Made by a program: the position numbers and the translations under genes. A stretch of DNA of 64,000 nucleotides from Planctomycetota bacterium (GTDB taxonomy: Bacteria > Planctomycetota > UBA8742 > UBA2392): positions 1 through 64,000 of the forward strand of contig JAIOJA010000077.1 of the NCBI GenBank assembly GCA_019912315.1, in the 5' to 3' direction. This document shows, one piece after another, positions 42,652-52,409 of this stretch. Under the pieces are notes generated by a model, which worked only from the letters and a program-made list of their open reading frames with translations, did not search any database and was not told where the DNA came from. Position 1 is the first letter of the stretch; every line of letters begins with the position of its first letter.

Positions 42652-44784
42652 GTGGCACTGCTTGACCTCGCACGAACACGCAACATCGGGATCATTGCCC
42701 ACATCGACGCCGGCAAAACGACGACGACCGAACGCGTACTGTTTTACACAGGCAAGGAACACGCGATCGGCGAAGTTCATGAAGGCGCCGCAACCATGGA
42801 CTGGATGGAACAGGAGCGTGAGCGCGGCATCACGATTACTTCCGCCGCTACCACCTGCGCCTGGGTTGACCCGCTGAACAGCGAGCGCTACGTCGTCAAT
42901 ATCATCGACACCCCGGGGCACGTGGACTTCACGGCCGAGGTTGAGCGCAGCTTGCGCGTGCTTGACGGCGCGGTAGCGGTGTTCGACGGCAAGGAAGGCG
43001 TGGAAGCGCAGTCCGAAACCGTCTGGCGCCAGGCCAACAAGTACAAGGTTCCGCGCCTCGCGTTCATCAACAAGATGGACAAGATTGGCGCGAACTTTAA
43101 GAAGGCCGTGGACTCCATGGTCCGCCGGCTGAATGCGAACCCGATACCGGTCCAGATTCCCTGGGGTCAGGAAACGGACCTTGAGGGCACGATCGACCTG
43201 ATCGAAATGCGCGCCGTTACCTTCGAAGGCGACAAGGGCGTAAACCGCGTCCACCACGAAATCCCGACAAGTCTAAAGCCCGAGGCCGACGAGGCCCGAG
43301 CGAAGATGATCGAGAAGCTTGCGGATTTCGATGAAGCCATTGGCGAGCTTTTCCTCGAGGAGAAGCAGGCCCAGGTCACCAACGAGATGATTCGCAAGGC
43401 ACTGCGCGCGGGAACGCTTGGCTTTAAGTGCATCCCGGTGTTCTGCGGTAGTGCGCTGCGCGACAAGGGCGTGCAGGAAGTGCTCGACGGCGTGGTCTGG
43501 TACCTGCCGAGCCCGACGGACATTCCCCCCGTTGACGCGTTTGATCCCAAGGACGAAGCCAAGGAGCCGCGCAAGCTGCCGGCGGATCCGGAAGGCGCCC
43601 TCGCGGTACTGGCGTTCAAGACAGCCACAGAGCAGCACGGCGACCTTACCTACGTGCGCGTTTACAGCGGTATCCTGAAGTCGGGCAGCGGTGTGTACAA
43701 CCCGCGCACAAAGAAGAAGGAACGCATCAACCGCCTTCTGCGAATGCACAGCATCAAGCGCGAGAACATCGACGAAGCGGGCGCGGGCGACATCGTGGGT
43801 GTGCTTGGGCTCAACTACACCGTTACGGGTGACACGCTCTGTGACCTCGACGACCCGCTGGCACTCGGCGCCATCACGTTCCCGGAAACGGTAATCGCGA
43901 TGTCCATCGAGCCGAAGACCAACGCGGACCGCGAGAAGCTTGCCATGGCCCTCAACAAGATGGCCAAGGACGACCCGACCTTCAAAATCAAACTCGACGC
44001 CGAGACCCAGCAGACGGTCATCTCCGGCATGGGCGAGTTGCACCTCGATATCATTCGCGACCGCATTCTGCGCGAATTCAAGGTCGACGCCAACGTGGGC
44101 CAGCCCCGCGTGGCCTACCGCGAAACCGTGCACGTGCCGGGCGAAATCCAGACGGAAGGTGTTCACAAGAAGCAGACCGGCGGCGCGGGCAGCTACGGGC
44201 ACGTCAAGATTCGCTGGTCAAGCCTGCCGGAAGACGAAGCGCATACCAACGTGTTCGAGGACGGAATCGTGGGCGGCGCCATTCCCCGCCAGTTCATCAA
44301 GAGCGCCGAGGAGGGATTCCGTGAATCCTGCCGCACCGGCGGGCTTGCGGGCTACCCGTTGCAGGGGCTCAAGGCCGAGCTTTACGACGGCAGCTACCAC
44401 GACGTTGACAGTAAGGACTTCGCGTACAAGGACGCCGCGCGTCTTGCCTACCGGGAACTGCTGGATCGTGTCGGCACGGAAGTGCTTGAGCCCATGATGA
44501 AGGTGGAGGTTCGCACCCCGGATCAGTTCACGGGTAACGTAATCGGCGACTTGAACAGCCGCCGTTCGCGTATCGAGAGCACGGAGAAGGACGAGGACAT
44601 CACGATCATCACGGCGGTCGCGCCGCTGAGCGAAATGTTCGGCTACGTGCAGGCCGTGCGCGGTCTGAGCCAGGGTCGTGCGAATTACAGCATGGAGCCA
44701 TACCGCTATGAGGTTTGCCCGCCCCATGTGAAGGAAAAGATCATGGCGGAGCGTGGCGGGGCGAGGGCAGGCGCAAGGCGATAA
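42652..44784 (+). CDS. fusA: Translation elongation factor G
   Basis: 710 aa from GTG 42652 (GGAG eight bases upstream). The frame is open a further 45 codons, but that part is structured leader. G1 [14 protein letters not shown], switch-1 region [18 protein letters not shown]3 DTPGHVDFT and G4 INKMDKIGA are intact. Domain IV-V motifs ([31 protein letters not shown]) complete the protein. It catalyses translocation and, with RRF, ribosome recycling. Confidence 0.97.
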   Translation: MALLDLARTRNIGIIAHIDAGKTTTTERVLFYTGKEHAIGEVHEGAATMDWMEQERERGITITSAATTCAWVDPLNSERYVVNIIDTPGHVDFTAEVERSLRVLDGAVAVFDGKEGVEAQSETVWRQANKYKVPRLAFINKMDKIGANFKKAVDSMVRRLNANPIPVQIPWGQETDLEGTIDLIEMRAVTFEGDKGVNRVHHEIPTSLKPEADEARAKMIEKLADFDEAIGELFLEEKQAQVTNEMIRKALRAGTLGFKCIPVFCGSALRDKGVQEVLDGVVWYLPSPTDIPPVDAFDPKDEAKEPRKLPADPEGALAVLAFKTATEQHGDLTYVRVYSGILKSGSGVYNPRTKKKERINRLLRMHSIKRENIDEAGAGDIVGVLGLNYTVTGDTLCDLDDPLALGAITFPETVIAMSIEPKTNADREKLAMALNKMAKDDPTFKIKLDAETQQTVISGMGELHLDIIRDRILREFKVDANVGQPRVAYRETVHVPGEIQTEGVHKKQTGGAGSYGHVKIRWSSLPEDEAHTNVFEDGIVGGAIPRQFIKSAEEGFRESCRTGGLAGYPLQGLKAELYDGSYHDVDSKDFAYKDAARLAYRELLDRVGTEVLEPMMKVEVRTPDQFTGNVIGDLNSRRSRIESTEKDEDITIITAVAPLSEMFGYVQAVRGLSQGRANYSMEPYRYEVCPPHVKEKIMAERGGARAGARR

Positions 44785-44801
44785 TTCGGCAATACGGTGG
44801 G

Positions 44802-44840
44802 TTGACGAAAAGGTTGTGCGACGCTACTTTCCTCGCCCTT
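44802..44840 (+). promoter_or_regulatory. S10-operon promoter upstream of rpsJ
   Basis: TTGACG (44802-44807), exactly 17 bp, TACTTT (44825-44830), then CCTCGCCCTT. It probably drives the whole S10-spc-alpha cluster; no strong terminator is seen again until 61720. Confidence 0.75.
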
Positions 44841-44890
44841 TTCGGACAGTTCTTGTGGTGCAGGCGTAAGTCTTTGGGTTTTGGTGGTTT

Positions 44891-45211
44891 ATGGCGAAAG
44901 AATCAGGAAACGTGCAGATCAAGATTCGCCTTGAGGGCTATGATCACGAGCTGCTGGATCAGTCGGCACGCCAGATCTGTGACTCGGCCAGGGACAGCGG
45001 TGCCCGTGTATCGGGCCCGATCCCTTTGCCGACGCGGATTGAACGCTACACCGTGCTGCGCAGCCCGCACATCGACAAGAAAAGCCGCGAGCAGTTCGAG
45101 ATTCGGACGCACAAGCGGCTGATCTACATCGGCCAGCCCAGCTCGCGCACCGTTGACGCGTTGCAGACGCTCAACCTGCCGGCCGGGGTGGAAGTTCGGA
45201 TCAATACCTGA
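44891..45211 (+). CDS. rpsJ: 30S ribosomal protein S10
   Basis: 106 aa. [20 protein letters not shown] at the start and [20 protein letters not shown], then [19 protein letters not shown], are the family signature. S10 is also NusE, the partner of NusG in coupling. First gene of the S10 cluster. Confidence 0.98.
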   Translation: MAKESGNVQIKIRLEGYDHELLDQSARQICDSARDSGARVSGPIPLPTRIERYTVLRSPHIDKKSREQFEIRTHKRLIYIGQPSSRTVDALQTLNLPAGVEVRINT

Positions 45212-45271
45212 GAAGCGGCGGTTGCCGCACCGACCAATGGCAACAGCTAAGTCGGTAACAGAGGAAGAAAC

Positions 45272-45952
45272 ATGTCAGTGAACAGACTGCTGGGCAAGAA
45301 GCGCGAGATGAGCCAGATTTTCAAGGATGACGGGGAGCTGATTCCCGTGACCATTCTTGAAGTCGGCCCGTGCACCGTTGCCCAGGTAAAGAACGAAGAG
45401 ACAGACGGCTACAACGCCGTGCAGCTTGGCTTTGGTGACATCAAGCTGAACCGCGTGAGCAAGCCGGTCAAGGGGCACTGGAAGAGTGCCGGCGCCGAGC
45501 CTCGCCGTACGATTCGCGAGTCGCGCCTGACCGAGCCCACCGAGCTGAAGCCAGGCGACGTGGTGAAGGTTGCGGACGTGTTCAAGGAAGGCGACTTCAT
45601 TGACGTGATCGGCAAGACCAAGGGCCGCGGCTTCCAGGGTGGTATTCGCCGCCATGGTTTCAACAGCGGTCCTCGCGCGCACGGTACCAAGAACACGCGC
45701 GAGATGGGCAGCATCGGCTCAGCCACGACCATGGCGCGCGTCCAGAAAGGCACGCGGATGCCGGGTCACATGGGCACGAACCAGGTAACCGTGCGGAACC
45801 TGCTGGTCGCGCGAATCGATTCCGAGCGCAACCTGCTGTACGTGCGCGGCGCGGTACCCGGCTTCAACGGTGCCGAAATTCTGGTGCGGAAAGCCAAGGC
45901 CAAGCGCGCCAAGAAGGAAGACCGTGCGCTGCGCAAGGGCAAGGGCCAGTAG
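45272..45952 (+). CDS. rplC: 50S ribosomal protein L3
   Basis: 226 aa. It has the VSKPVKGHW region, the loop reaching the peptidyl-transferase centre (GFQGGIRRHGFNSGPRAHGT), and GTRMPGHMGTNQVTVRNL. The tail is Lys/Arg-rich. AGAGGAAG lies upstream of ATG 45272. Confidence 0.97.
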   Translation: MSVNRLLGKKREMSQIFKDDGELIPVTILEVGPCTVAQVKNEETDGYNAVQLGFGDIKLNRVSKPVKGHWKSAGAEPRRTIRESRLTEPTELKPGDVVKVADVFKEGDFIDVIGKTKGRGFQGGIRRHGFNSGPRAHGTKNTREMGSIGSATTMARVQKGTRMPGHMGTNQVTVRNLLVARIDSERNLLYVRGAVPGFNGAEILVRKAKAKRAKKEDRALRKGKGQ

Positions 45953-46026
45953 TCGGGCGGTACGGGGCGGAGTAGCGGGCAGTTGAACAACCGGAAGCAT
46001 CGGACACAGCGATGCGGGATAGAACG

Positions 46027-46674
46027 ATGATCGAAGTTCAGGTTTATGACGCAGACGGCAAAGCCAAGGAGAAGCTCTCCTTCGACGAGTCCGTGTTCGG
46101 CGACAAGGTCAAGAGCCGCACCCTGCGCGAAGTGATTCTCGCCTATGAGGCGAACCGCCGCCAGGGGACCAACAACACGCTGAACCTCAGCGATGTTGCG
46201 GGCTCGAACAAGAAGCCCTGGCGCCAGAAGGGCACCGGCCGCGCGCGCACGGGGCAGAAGCGTGCGCCGCACCGCCACAAGGGCAGCGTCGCCCACGGGC
46301 CGCACCCGCGCAGCTACCGTGTGCGGATTCCGGCGAAGATGAAGAAGCTCGCGCTGGAAAGCGCGTTGCTGGCGAAGTTCCAGGCCGGCGCGGTGTCCGT
46401 GGTGGATGGTCTCAGCTTCGACAAGCCGAAGACTGCCAAGCTTACGAAGATGCTGCGTGGCGCGGGGCTTGACAATGGCAGCCTGCTGCTGGGGCTGGAC
46501 AAGGAAGACCGCAACTTCTACCTGTCCGCCCGCAATGTGCCGCGTTCGCTGATTCGTCCTCTGGGGCAGTTCAACGCTCTTGAAGTGAGTCGCACGCGGC
46601 GCGTGCTGCTGACCCGCGAAGCATTTGACGCACTGAAGAACGGCGTTGGCGCCGGCGAAAAGAAGGAGGGCTAA
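46027..46674 (+). CDS. rplD: 50S ribosomal protein L4
   Basis: 215 aa from ATG 46027, where the family begins (MIEVQVYDADGKAKEKL). An ATG five codons earlier is in frame. The loop that lines the exit tunnel (KKPWRQKGTGRARTGQKRAP) is intact. L4 may autoregulate the S10 operon as in E. coli, but no leader homologue was recognised. Confidence 0.96.
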   Translation: MIEVQVYDADGKAKEKLSFDESVFGDKVKSRTLREVILAYEANRRQGTNNTLNLSDVAGSNKKPWRQKGTGRARTGQKRAPHRHKGSVAHGPHPRSYRVRIPAKMKKLALESALLAKFQAGAVSVVDGLSFDKPKTAKLTKMLRGAGLDNGSLLLGLDKEDRNFYLSARNVPRSLIRPLGQFNALEVSRTRRVLLTREAFDALKNGVGAGEKKEG

Positions 46675-46675
46675 G

Positions 46676-46966
46676 ATGGCAACCAAGCCCGAGTTGTACG
46701 GAATTCTCAAGCGCCCGCTGATCACGGAAAAGAGCAGCGTGCAGATGGTGGACGGCGTGTACGCCTTCGAGGTTGAACTGAATGCGAACAAGCTTCAGAT
46801 CGCCCAGGCGGTTCGCGACATCTTCAAAGTGAAGGTCGCCGGTGTCCGCACCATCCGCATGAAGGGGCGCAAGAATCGCCGCAATCGGTACGGCTACTTC
46901 AACGAGTCGGACTGGAAGAAGGCGTTGATCACGCTCGAAAAGGGCGAAAGCATCGAGTTGACCTAA
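46676..46966 (+). CDS. rplW: 50S ribosomal protein L23
   Basis: 96 aa from ATG 46676, one base after the rplD stop, with AAGGAGG inside the end of rplD. The start LKRPLITEKSSVQM and central VRTIRMKGRKNRRNRYGYF are typical. L23 sits at the tunnel exit and docks trigger factor (tig, 8755) and SRP. Confidence 0.95.
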   Translation: MATKPELYGILKRPLITEKSSVQMVDGVYAFEVELNANKLQIAQAVRDIFKVKVAGVRTIRMKGRKNRRNRYGYFNESDWKKALITLEKGESIELT

Positions 46967-47017
46967 GGGTCAGGATTATGGCCGCCGGGCCGAGAAGCCG
47001 GAAGGAAAGAACGAGTC

Positions 47018-47866
47018 ATGCCAATCAAGAGTTTTCAACCCCGTACGCCCAGCCTGCGCCACACGCGTCTGGTTGACTACAGCGAGGTCAGCAGTGAGCC
47101 TCCGCTTAAGTCGAAGACCAAGGGCAAAAAGCAGACCGGCGGGCGCAACAACCGCGGACGCGTAACCGCGCCCTATCGCGGCGGCGGGCACAAGCGTCGC
47201 TACCGCGAAATCGATTTCAAGCGCGCCCGATTTGACGGTGTGCCGGCGACAGTCAAGGCCATTGAGTACGATCCGAATCGCACCTGCTTCGTGGCGCAGA
47301 TCTGGTATGCAAACGGGCACAAGGACTACATCCTTGCACCGCACGGCATGAAGCCAGGCGACGTTGTCATCAGCGGCGAAACGGCCGAGCCGCGGGTCGG
47401 CAACTGCCTGCCGCTCGACAAGATTCCGCAGGGCCTGGCGATCCACAACGTCGAGTTGAAGCCCGGCAAGGGTGGGCAGCTTGCCCGGGGTGCCGGCAGC
47501 CAGTGCGTACTTTCCGGCCGTGTCGACGACAACTGGATGGCGGTTCAGCTTCCGAGCGGTGAGATTCGCCGCATTCAGAAGACCTGCCGTGCGACGATTG
47601 GCCAGGTGAGCAATCTCGATCACATGAATATCCAGATCGGCAAGGCCGGTCGTAACCGCTGGCTCGGGCGTCGTCCGAAGAACCGCGGAACCAGCAAGAA
47701 CCCTGTCGATCACCCGATGGGTGGCGGCAATGACCGCACAGGTGGGGGACGCCAGCCGGTGGATCGTCACGGGAACCTGAGTAAGGGCCCGAAGACGCGC
47801 CGTCCGAAGAACCCGACGAACAAGATGATTATCCGGTCTCGTCGCCGGAAGACGAAGGCCAAGTAG
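47018..47866 (+). CDS. rplB: 50S ribosomal protein L2
   Basis: 282 aa. TGGRNNRGRVTAPYRGGGHK and the C-terminal catalytic-site-proximal VDHPMGGGNDRTGGGRQPVD (with the conserved His of HPMGGG) are present. The overall length is normal. L2 is needed for subunit association and peptidyl-transfer architecture. Confidence 0.97.
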   Translation: MPIKSFQPRTPSLRHTRLVDYSEVSSEPPLKSKTKGKKQTGGRNNRGRVTAPYRGGGHKRRYREIDFKRARFDGVPATVKAIEYDPNRTCFVAQIWYANGHKDYILAPHGMKPGDVVISGETAEPRVGNCLPLDKIPQGLAIHNVELKPGKGGQLARGAGSQCVLSGRVDDNWMAVQLPSGEIRRIQKTCRATIGQVSNLDHMNIQIGKAGRNRWLGRRPKNRGTSKNPVDHPMGGGNDRTGGGRQPVDRHGNLSKGPKTRRPKNPTNKMIIRSRRRKTKAK

Positions 47867-47881
47867 TAGTAGGAGTATGGA

Positions 47882-48151
47882 ATGCCGCGTTCGCTGAAGA
47901 AGGGACCATTTGTCGACCCGAAGCTCCTGCAGAAGGTGATTCGGGTTAAGGAGCAGGGTGGACGTGAAGCGATCAAGACCTGGTCGCGCGCGAGCACCAT
48001 CATTCCCGAATTTGTGAACCTGACGTTCCTGGTCCACAACGGCAAGCAACACCTGCGGGTGTTCGTAACGGAAGACATGGTCGGGCACAAGCTGGGCGAG
48101 TTTTCGCCCACCCGCAACTACAAGGGACACACGGGTCACCGCAAGTCATAG
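47882..48151 (+). CDS. rpsS: 30S ribosomal protein S19
   Basis: 89 aa. [19 protein letters not shown] and [20 protein letters not shown], with [16 protein letters not shown] at the end, are fully canonical. S19 forms the head complex with S13. Confidence 0.98.
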   Translation: MPRSLKKGPFVDPKLLQKVIRVKEQGGREAIKTWSRASTIIPEFVNLTFLVHNGKQHLRVFVTEDMVGHKLGEFSPTRNYKGHTGHRKS

Positions 48152-48216
48152 GCAGACAAGCCCGGGGACCGCGCAGAGCGCGGTAATAGCGGTAACGAAT
48201 AGTGGAGAGGCCCGAC

Positions 48217-48885
48217 ATGGCCGAAGCAGTGAAAAACGAGTTCAAGGCGAGTGCCCGCAACGTCCGCATGAGCGCCCGCAAGGCGCGCCTGGTGATGGAC
48301 GCGGTCCGCGGTCGCGACGCCGACGAAGCTGTGGTGCTGTTGCAGTTCGTTAACAAGCGCGCCGCGCCTGCGATCCGCAAGCTGATTGAATCGGCCATCG
48401 CGAACGCTGAAGAGTACGGCAACCGCAATGGCATCGACATCGAGACGGACACGCTGGTGATCGCGGAGGCGACCGTAGACGAAGGCCCGCGCATGAAGCG
48501 CTGGCGCCCGCGCTCGCGCGGCATGGCCAACCCGTTCACGCGCTACACCTGCCACATGCACGTGACGCTGGCGGAGCCTGAAGTAGTCGAGAGTCGCAAG
48601 CAGGGGCGCCCCGCATGGCGCAAACCCCGCAAGCGCATGAGCCAGGAAGAGCGTCTCATCAAGACCGGCAAGGCAGACAAGAAGTCGGAAAAGTCGGCAG
48701 CGAAGGCGGAAAAGCCCGCCGCGAAGAAGGAAGCAAAGCCAGAGGCGAAGGCAGAATCGAAGCCGGCGAAAAAGGCCGAAAAGAAAACCGACGCCAAGGC
48801 TGACAAGAAGCCTGCCGCGAAAAAGTCGGCGGCAAAGAAGGCGGAACCAAAAACTGAAAAGAAGTCCTCCAAGAAGAAGGACTAA
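48217..48885 (+). CDS. rplV: 50S ribosomal protein L22 with long basic C-terminal extension
   Basis: 222 aa from ATG 48217 (GGAGAGG upstream). The first 125 or so residues are normal L22 (ARNVRMSARKARLVMDAVRG; MKRWRPRSRGMANPFTRYTC). The remaining 95 are an Ala/Lys/Glu repeat tail (KSEKSAAKAEKPAAKKEAKP and similar), like a histone H1 tail and like the N-terminus of this genome's TopA. L22 lines the exit tunnel. The tail would lie on the ribosome surface and its role is unknown. Confidence 0.95.
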   Translation: MAEAVKNEFKASARNVRMSARKARLVMDAVRGRDADEAVVLLQFVNKRAAPAIRKLIESAIANAEEYGNRNGIDIETDTLVIAEATVDEGPRMKRWRPRSRGMANPFTRYTCHMHVTLAEPEVVESRKQGRPAWRKPRKRMSQEERLIKTGKADKKSEKSAAKAEKPAAKKEAKPEAKAESKPAKKAEKKTDAKADKKPAAKKSAAKKAEPKTEKKSSKKKD

Positions 48886-48926
48886 GCAGTAAGGGTGATC
48901 ACACTGGTGATCCCGGAGATTGAAAG

Positions 48927-49592
48927 ATGGGTCAGAAAATCAGGCCGTACGGATTCCGGGTAGGGGTAACGAAGCCTTGGCGTTCGCGCTGGTATGCGAA
49001 CAAGAAGGGTTTCGGGACGTACCTGGTTGAGGATTCGAAGATCCGCAAGCACATCACGGATGTGTACCGGTTCGCTGCCATTCCGCGTGTCGAGATTGAA
49101 CGCAAGGGCGACGACAAGGTGACGGTGTACATTTTCACCGCCAAGCCGGGCATGTTGATCGGTAAGAAGACCAACCGCCTGTCGGACCTCGAAAAGGAAA
49201 TCGGACTTCTGACGGACGGCAAGCTGGTGGACATCCGGGTGATGGAGGTCCAGAAGCCTGAGCTCGACGCGCAGCTCGCCGCAGAGCAGGTGGCGGAGCA
49301 GCTTGAGCGCCGCGGTAGTTTCCGGCGTGCGATCAAGCGCCAGATCGACCAGATCAAGGGTGGCGGCGCGCACGGTTGCAAGATTGTGGTTGCCGGCCGT
49401 CTTGGGGGCGCCGACCTGGGTCGCATTGAGAAGCAGACGTTCGGCTCTGTGCCGCTCAGCACTCTCGACGCGGACATTGATTACGGATTCGCGGAAGCCA
49501 AGACGACCTACGGGATTCTCGGCATCAAGGTCTGGATTCACCGCGGACTCATGAAGCAGACAGAGGAGGCGAAGTATGGCCTTACTTCCTAA
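48927..49592 (+). CDS. rpsC: 30S ribosomal protein S3
   Basis: 221 aa. MGQKIRPYGFRVGVTKPWRS, a KH domain (VTVYIFTAKPGMLIGKKTNR) and the C-terminal RLGGADLGRIEKQTFGSVPL, then YGILGIKVWIHRG. S3 lines the mRNA entry channel. The end overlaps rplP by 17 nt. Confidence 0.97.
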   Translation: MGQKIRPYGFRVGVTKPWRSRWYANKKGFGTYLVEDSKIRKHITDVYRFAAIPRVEIERKGDDKVTVYIFTAKPGMLIGKKTNRLSDLEKEIGLLTDGKLVDIRVMEVQKPELDAQLAAEQVAEQLERRGSFRRAIKRQIDQIKGGGAHGCKIVVAGRLGGADLGRIEKQTFGSVPLSTLDADIDYGFAEAKTTYGILGIKVWIHRGLMKQTEEAKYGLTS

Positions 49593-49998
49593 ACGCACCC
49601 GCTACCGCAAGGTGATGCGCGGCGTCGTCAAGGGCAACGCCACGCGCGGCAATTTCGTCGCGTTTGGTGACGCCGGCTTGCAGACGCTTGAGCCGGGTTG
49701 GATCACCGGGCGCCAGATTGAAGCGGCCCGTATCGCGATCAGCCGCGCTGTCGGCAAGGCCGGCAAGTACTGGATTCGCGTGTTCCCGCACAAGCCGGTT
49801 TCAGCCAAGCCGCTGGAAACACGGCAAGGCAGCGGTAAGGGTGAGCCCGAGTACTGGTGCGCTGTGGTGAAGCCCGGGACCGTGATGTTTGAGGTTGGCG
49901 GTGTGAACCTGGACATGGCCCGCGAGGCGCTGGCCAAGGCGGCGAACAAGATGCCGGTGCGCTGCCGGTTGGTGGAACGCCAGCATCGCGTTGGATAA
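49576..49998 (+). CDS. rplP: 50S ribosomal protein L16
   Basis: 140 aa. MALLPKRTRYRKVMRG and the signature WITGRQIEAARIAISRAVGK, plus VFPHKPVSAKPLETRQGSGK, are canonical. L16 is near the A site and completes 50S assembly. The start lies inside rpsC, with AGAGGAGG upstream. Confidence 0.97.
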   Translation: MALLPKRTRYRKVMRGVVKGNATRGNFVAFGDAGLQTLEPGWITGRQIEAARIAISRAVGKAGKYWIRVFPHKPVSAKPLETRQGSGKGEPEYWCAVVKPGTVMFEVGGVNLDMAREALAKAANKMPVRCRLVERQHRVG

Positions 49999-50034
49999 CG
50001 AATTGCCGCGGCAGACCGCGGACGGAGAACGGAC

Positions 50035-50388
50035 ATGAGTTTTGATGCGCTGAAGGGACAGCCGGCGAAGGATCTCACGGCAAAGCTGAACCAGCTTTCC
50101 GAGGAGAACTTCAAGGCGCGCTTCACCACGGAGGCGATGACGTCGCAGCGGGGCAACGAGATGCTGAAGCGTCGCCGTGAGGTTGCCCGCATTCGCACCG
50201 TAGTGGAGGGTCGCGCTGCGCTGGACAGGGCGAAAGGCGAGCAGACGAAGCTGGAGTCGTTGATCAAGAAGCTTGGTGCGCCGCACGAAGGTGACACCGC
50301 GCAGAAGCGCGCCCGCACCAGGTTGCAGTCTCGATTGAATCAGGTGAAGCGCACGATTCGTGAACTGACGCCGCTGGCAGGGAAGTAG
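50035..50388 (+). CDS. rpmC: 50S ribosomal protein L29, extended
   Basis: 117 aa, against about 65 in most bacteria. The N-terminal part has the L29 pattern ([19 protein letters not shown] ... [16 protein letters not shown]). The extra 50 residues are helical and basic ([20 protein letters not shown]). L29 is at the tunnel exit next to L23. Position between rplP and rpsQ confirms the assignment. Confidence 0.9.
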   Translation: MSFDALKGQPAKDLTAKLNQLSEENFKARFTTEAMTSQRGNEMLKRRREVARIRTVVEGRAALDRAKGEQTKLESLIKKLGAPHEGDTAQKRARTRLQSRLNQVKRTIRELTPLAGK

Positions 50389-50410
50389 TAGCGAGAGAGC
50401 CGAAGAAACC

Positions 50411-50734
50411 ATGAGCAACGAAAACAAAGTCGAACGTGTAGCGCGCCGCCGTTTGCAGGGCGTGGTGGTCAGCGACAAGATGGAGAAGACCATCACCGTG
50501 TTGTGGGAGCGCCAGGTGAAGCACCCGCTCACGCACAAGTACATCAAGCGTCGCAAGAAACTGCACGCCCACGATGAGAACAACGACGCGCATGTTGGTG
50601 ACCTGGTTGAGATCATGGCCACGCGTCCGATCAGCAAGTCCAAGACGTGGCGTCTGACGCAAGTGGTTCGGCGCGCGCACGCGGGTCTGCGCGAGGAAAC
50701 GCCGGCGGAAGCCCAGACAGCGGAAAAGGCGTAA
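50411..50734 (+). CDS. rpsQ: 30S ribosomal protein S17
   Basis: 107 aa. [20 protein letters not shown] and [20 protein letters not shown] are the S17 core. The C-terminal 20 residues are a slightly longer Ala/Glu tail. Primary 16S rRNA-binding protein. Confidence 0.96.
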   Translation: MSNENKVERVARRRLQGVVVSDKMEKTITVLWERQVKHPLTHKYIKRRKKLHAHDENNDAHVGDLVEIMATRPISKSKTWRLTQVVRRAHAGLREETPAEAQTAEKA

Positions 50735-50765
50735 ACAGCGCGAAGGCGCTTGAAGGAAGACTGAG

Positions 50766-51158
50766 ATGATTCAGGTACAGACGGTCATGGATGTAGCCGA
50801 CAATACCGGCGCCCGCACGGTCCAGTGCATCAAGGTGCTCGGTAACAGCAGGCGCCGTTACGCGACCGTTGGCGACGTGGTGGTGGGCGTGATCAAGTCG
50901 GCGACCCCGACCTGTGAGCTGTTCAAGAAAACCACCAAGAAGGACAAGAAGAAGCGCGTTGTGCGCTGTGTGATCGTGCGCACCCGCAAGGCCGTGCGTC
51001 GTGATGACGGCAGCTACGTGCGGTTCGACCGCAACGCGGCAGTGATTGTAGACAAGGACGGCAACCCCGTCGGTACACGTATCTTCGGCGCGGTGGCCCG
51101 CGAGCTGCGCGCCAAGAAGTTCATGAAGATCGTGTCGCTTGCAAACGAGGTAATTTAG
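50766..51158 (+). CDS. rplN: 50S ribosomal protein L14
   Basis: 130 aa. [20 protein letters not shown] and the end [20 protein letters not shown] are canonical. A few residues longer than usual because of a Lys-rich insertion ([11 protein letters not shown]). L14 contacts the 30S in a main inter-subunit bridge. Confidence 0.97.
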   Translation: MIQVQTVMDVADNTGARTVQCIKVLGNSRRRYATVGDVVVGVIKSATPTCELFKKTTKKDKKKRVVRCVIVRTRKAVRRDDGSYVRFDRNAAVIVDKDGNPVGTRIFGAVARELRAKKFMKIVSLANEVI

Positions 51159-51160
51159 CG

Positions 51161-51496
51161 ATGCACGTAAAAGTCGGAGACGAAGTACAGATCATCAAGG
51201 GCAAGGATCGCCCGCAGACCGCTGACGAGCGCAAGCAGCCCAGCGGCAAAGTCCTGCGCGTTGACCGCGACAGCGATCGCGTGATCGTGGAGGGCAAGAA
51301 CATGGTCTGGAAGCACCTGCGCAAGAGCGAGCAGAACCCGCAGGGTGGGCGCGTTCAGCGTGAGGCGCCGATCAAGGTCGCCAACGTGATGGTCTGGAAC
51401 CCGAAGGCGGGCAAGGCGGAACGCGTGCATTACAAGCGCCAAGACGGAAAGAAGATTCGCTACTTCAAGAGTACCAACACGACAATCGACGAGTAA
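51161..51496 (+). CDS. rplX: 50S ribosomal protein L24
   Basis: 111 aa, starting three bases after the rplN stop. A KOW motif at the N-terminus (VGDEVQIIKGKDR), then SGKVLRVDRDSDRVIVEGKN and QGGRVQREAPIKVANVMVW. An early 50S assembly initiator. Confidence 0.95.
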   Translation: MHVKVGDEVQIIKGKDRPQTADERKQPSGKVLRVDRDSDRVIVEGKNMVWKHLRKSEQNPQGGRVQREAPIKVANVMVWNPKAGKAERVHYKRQDGKKIRYFKSTNTTIDE

Positions 51497-51559
51497 CAGT
51501 GCCCCGGCGGAAAAGCCGGGGAGCCGCCGAAGGCGGCACCGGAACGAGGCGGAAAAGCC

Positions 51560-52156
51560 ATGACGAAGACAGAAGAGCCAAGACTGAAGAAGAAGTACCG
51601 CGACGAAGTCGCGCCCATGCTGCGTGAGAAGTTCGGGATCACCAACGTAATGGCGATCCCCCGGCTTCAGAAAATCACGCTGAACATGGGTTTCGGCAAG
51701 GCGTCCAAGAACAAGGGCATGGCGGAGTCACTCGCCGGTGAGCTCAGCATGATCGCGGGTCAGAAGGCTTTGGTGACGCGCGCCAAGCACGCGGCCGCCA
51801 CCTGGAAGCTGCGCGAAGGCGATACCGTCGGCGCGAAGGTTACTCTGCGGGGCGATCGCATGTGGCTGTTCCTGGAGAAGCTGGTCAGCGTGGCCGTTCC
51901 GCGCATCCGTGACTTCCAGGGGCTGAACCCGAAGGGGTTTGACCGTCGCGGCAACTACAATATGGGTTTGAGCGAGCAGTCGATTTTCCCTGACATCGAC
52001 CTCGACAAGGTTAAGGAAGTCCAGGGAATGAACATTGCCTTTACCATGACCGGCGGCGACGACGAGAAATCGCGCGAGCTGCTGCTGGGCCTGGGTGTAC
52101 CACTCAAGAAGCTTCCGCCGAAGCCCGGCAAAACCGCCGACGCGGAAGCGGCGTAG
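51560..52156 (+). CDS. rplE: 50S ribosomal protein L5
   Basis: 198 aa. KITLNMGFGKASKNKG, KLREGDTVGAKVTLRGDRMW, and the end VQGMNIAFTMTGGDDEKSRE are typical. The C-terminus adds about 15 residues beyond the usual 180. L5 binds 5S rRNA and P-site tRNA. Confidence 0.96.
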   Translation: MTKTEEPRLKKKYRDEVAPMLREKFGITNVMAIPRLQKITLNMGFGKASKNKGMAESLAGELSMIAGQKALVTRAKHAAATWKLREGDTVGAKVTLRGDRMWLFLEKLVSVAVPRIRDFQGLNPKGFDRRGNYNMGLSEQSIFPDIDLDKVKEVQGMNIAFTMTGGDDEKSRELLLGLGVPLKKLPPKPGKTADAEAA

Positions 52157-52181
52157 TAAGTAATGCTAACGGAGGTAGTAA

Positions 52182-52367
52182 GTGTCCAGAACGTGCCTTG
52201 TAGTGAAGTCGCAGCGGCCGCCGAAGTTCAGCACGCGGCACCGTAATCGCTGTCAGCTGTGCGGGCGACCGCGTGCGGTGTACCGCAAGCTGCAGATTTG
52301 CAGGTGCTGTCTTCGTGACCTTGCAAGCAAGGGAGAGATCCCGGGCATGCGCAAGGCTAGCTGGTAA
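52182..52367 (+). CDS. rpsN: 30S ribosomal protein S14, zinc-binding type
   Basis: 61 aa from GTG 52182 with GGAGG upstream. Two Cys pairs (CQLC and CRCC) form a zinc ribbon, and the end [14 protein letters not shown] is the S14 signature. This is the short, zinc-containing (type Z) form. Confidence 0.97.
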   Translation: MSRTCLVVKSQRPPKFSTRHRNRCQLCGRPRAVYRKLQICRCCLRDLASKGEIPGMRKASW

Positions 52368-52409
52368 CTGGGACTTCTTTTTGAAGTCGGCCCACTGGAG
52401 TTTCACCAG

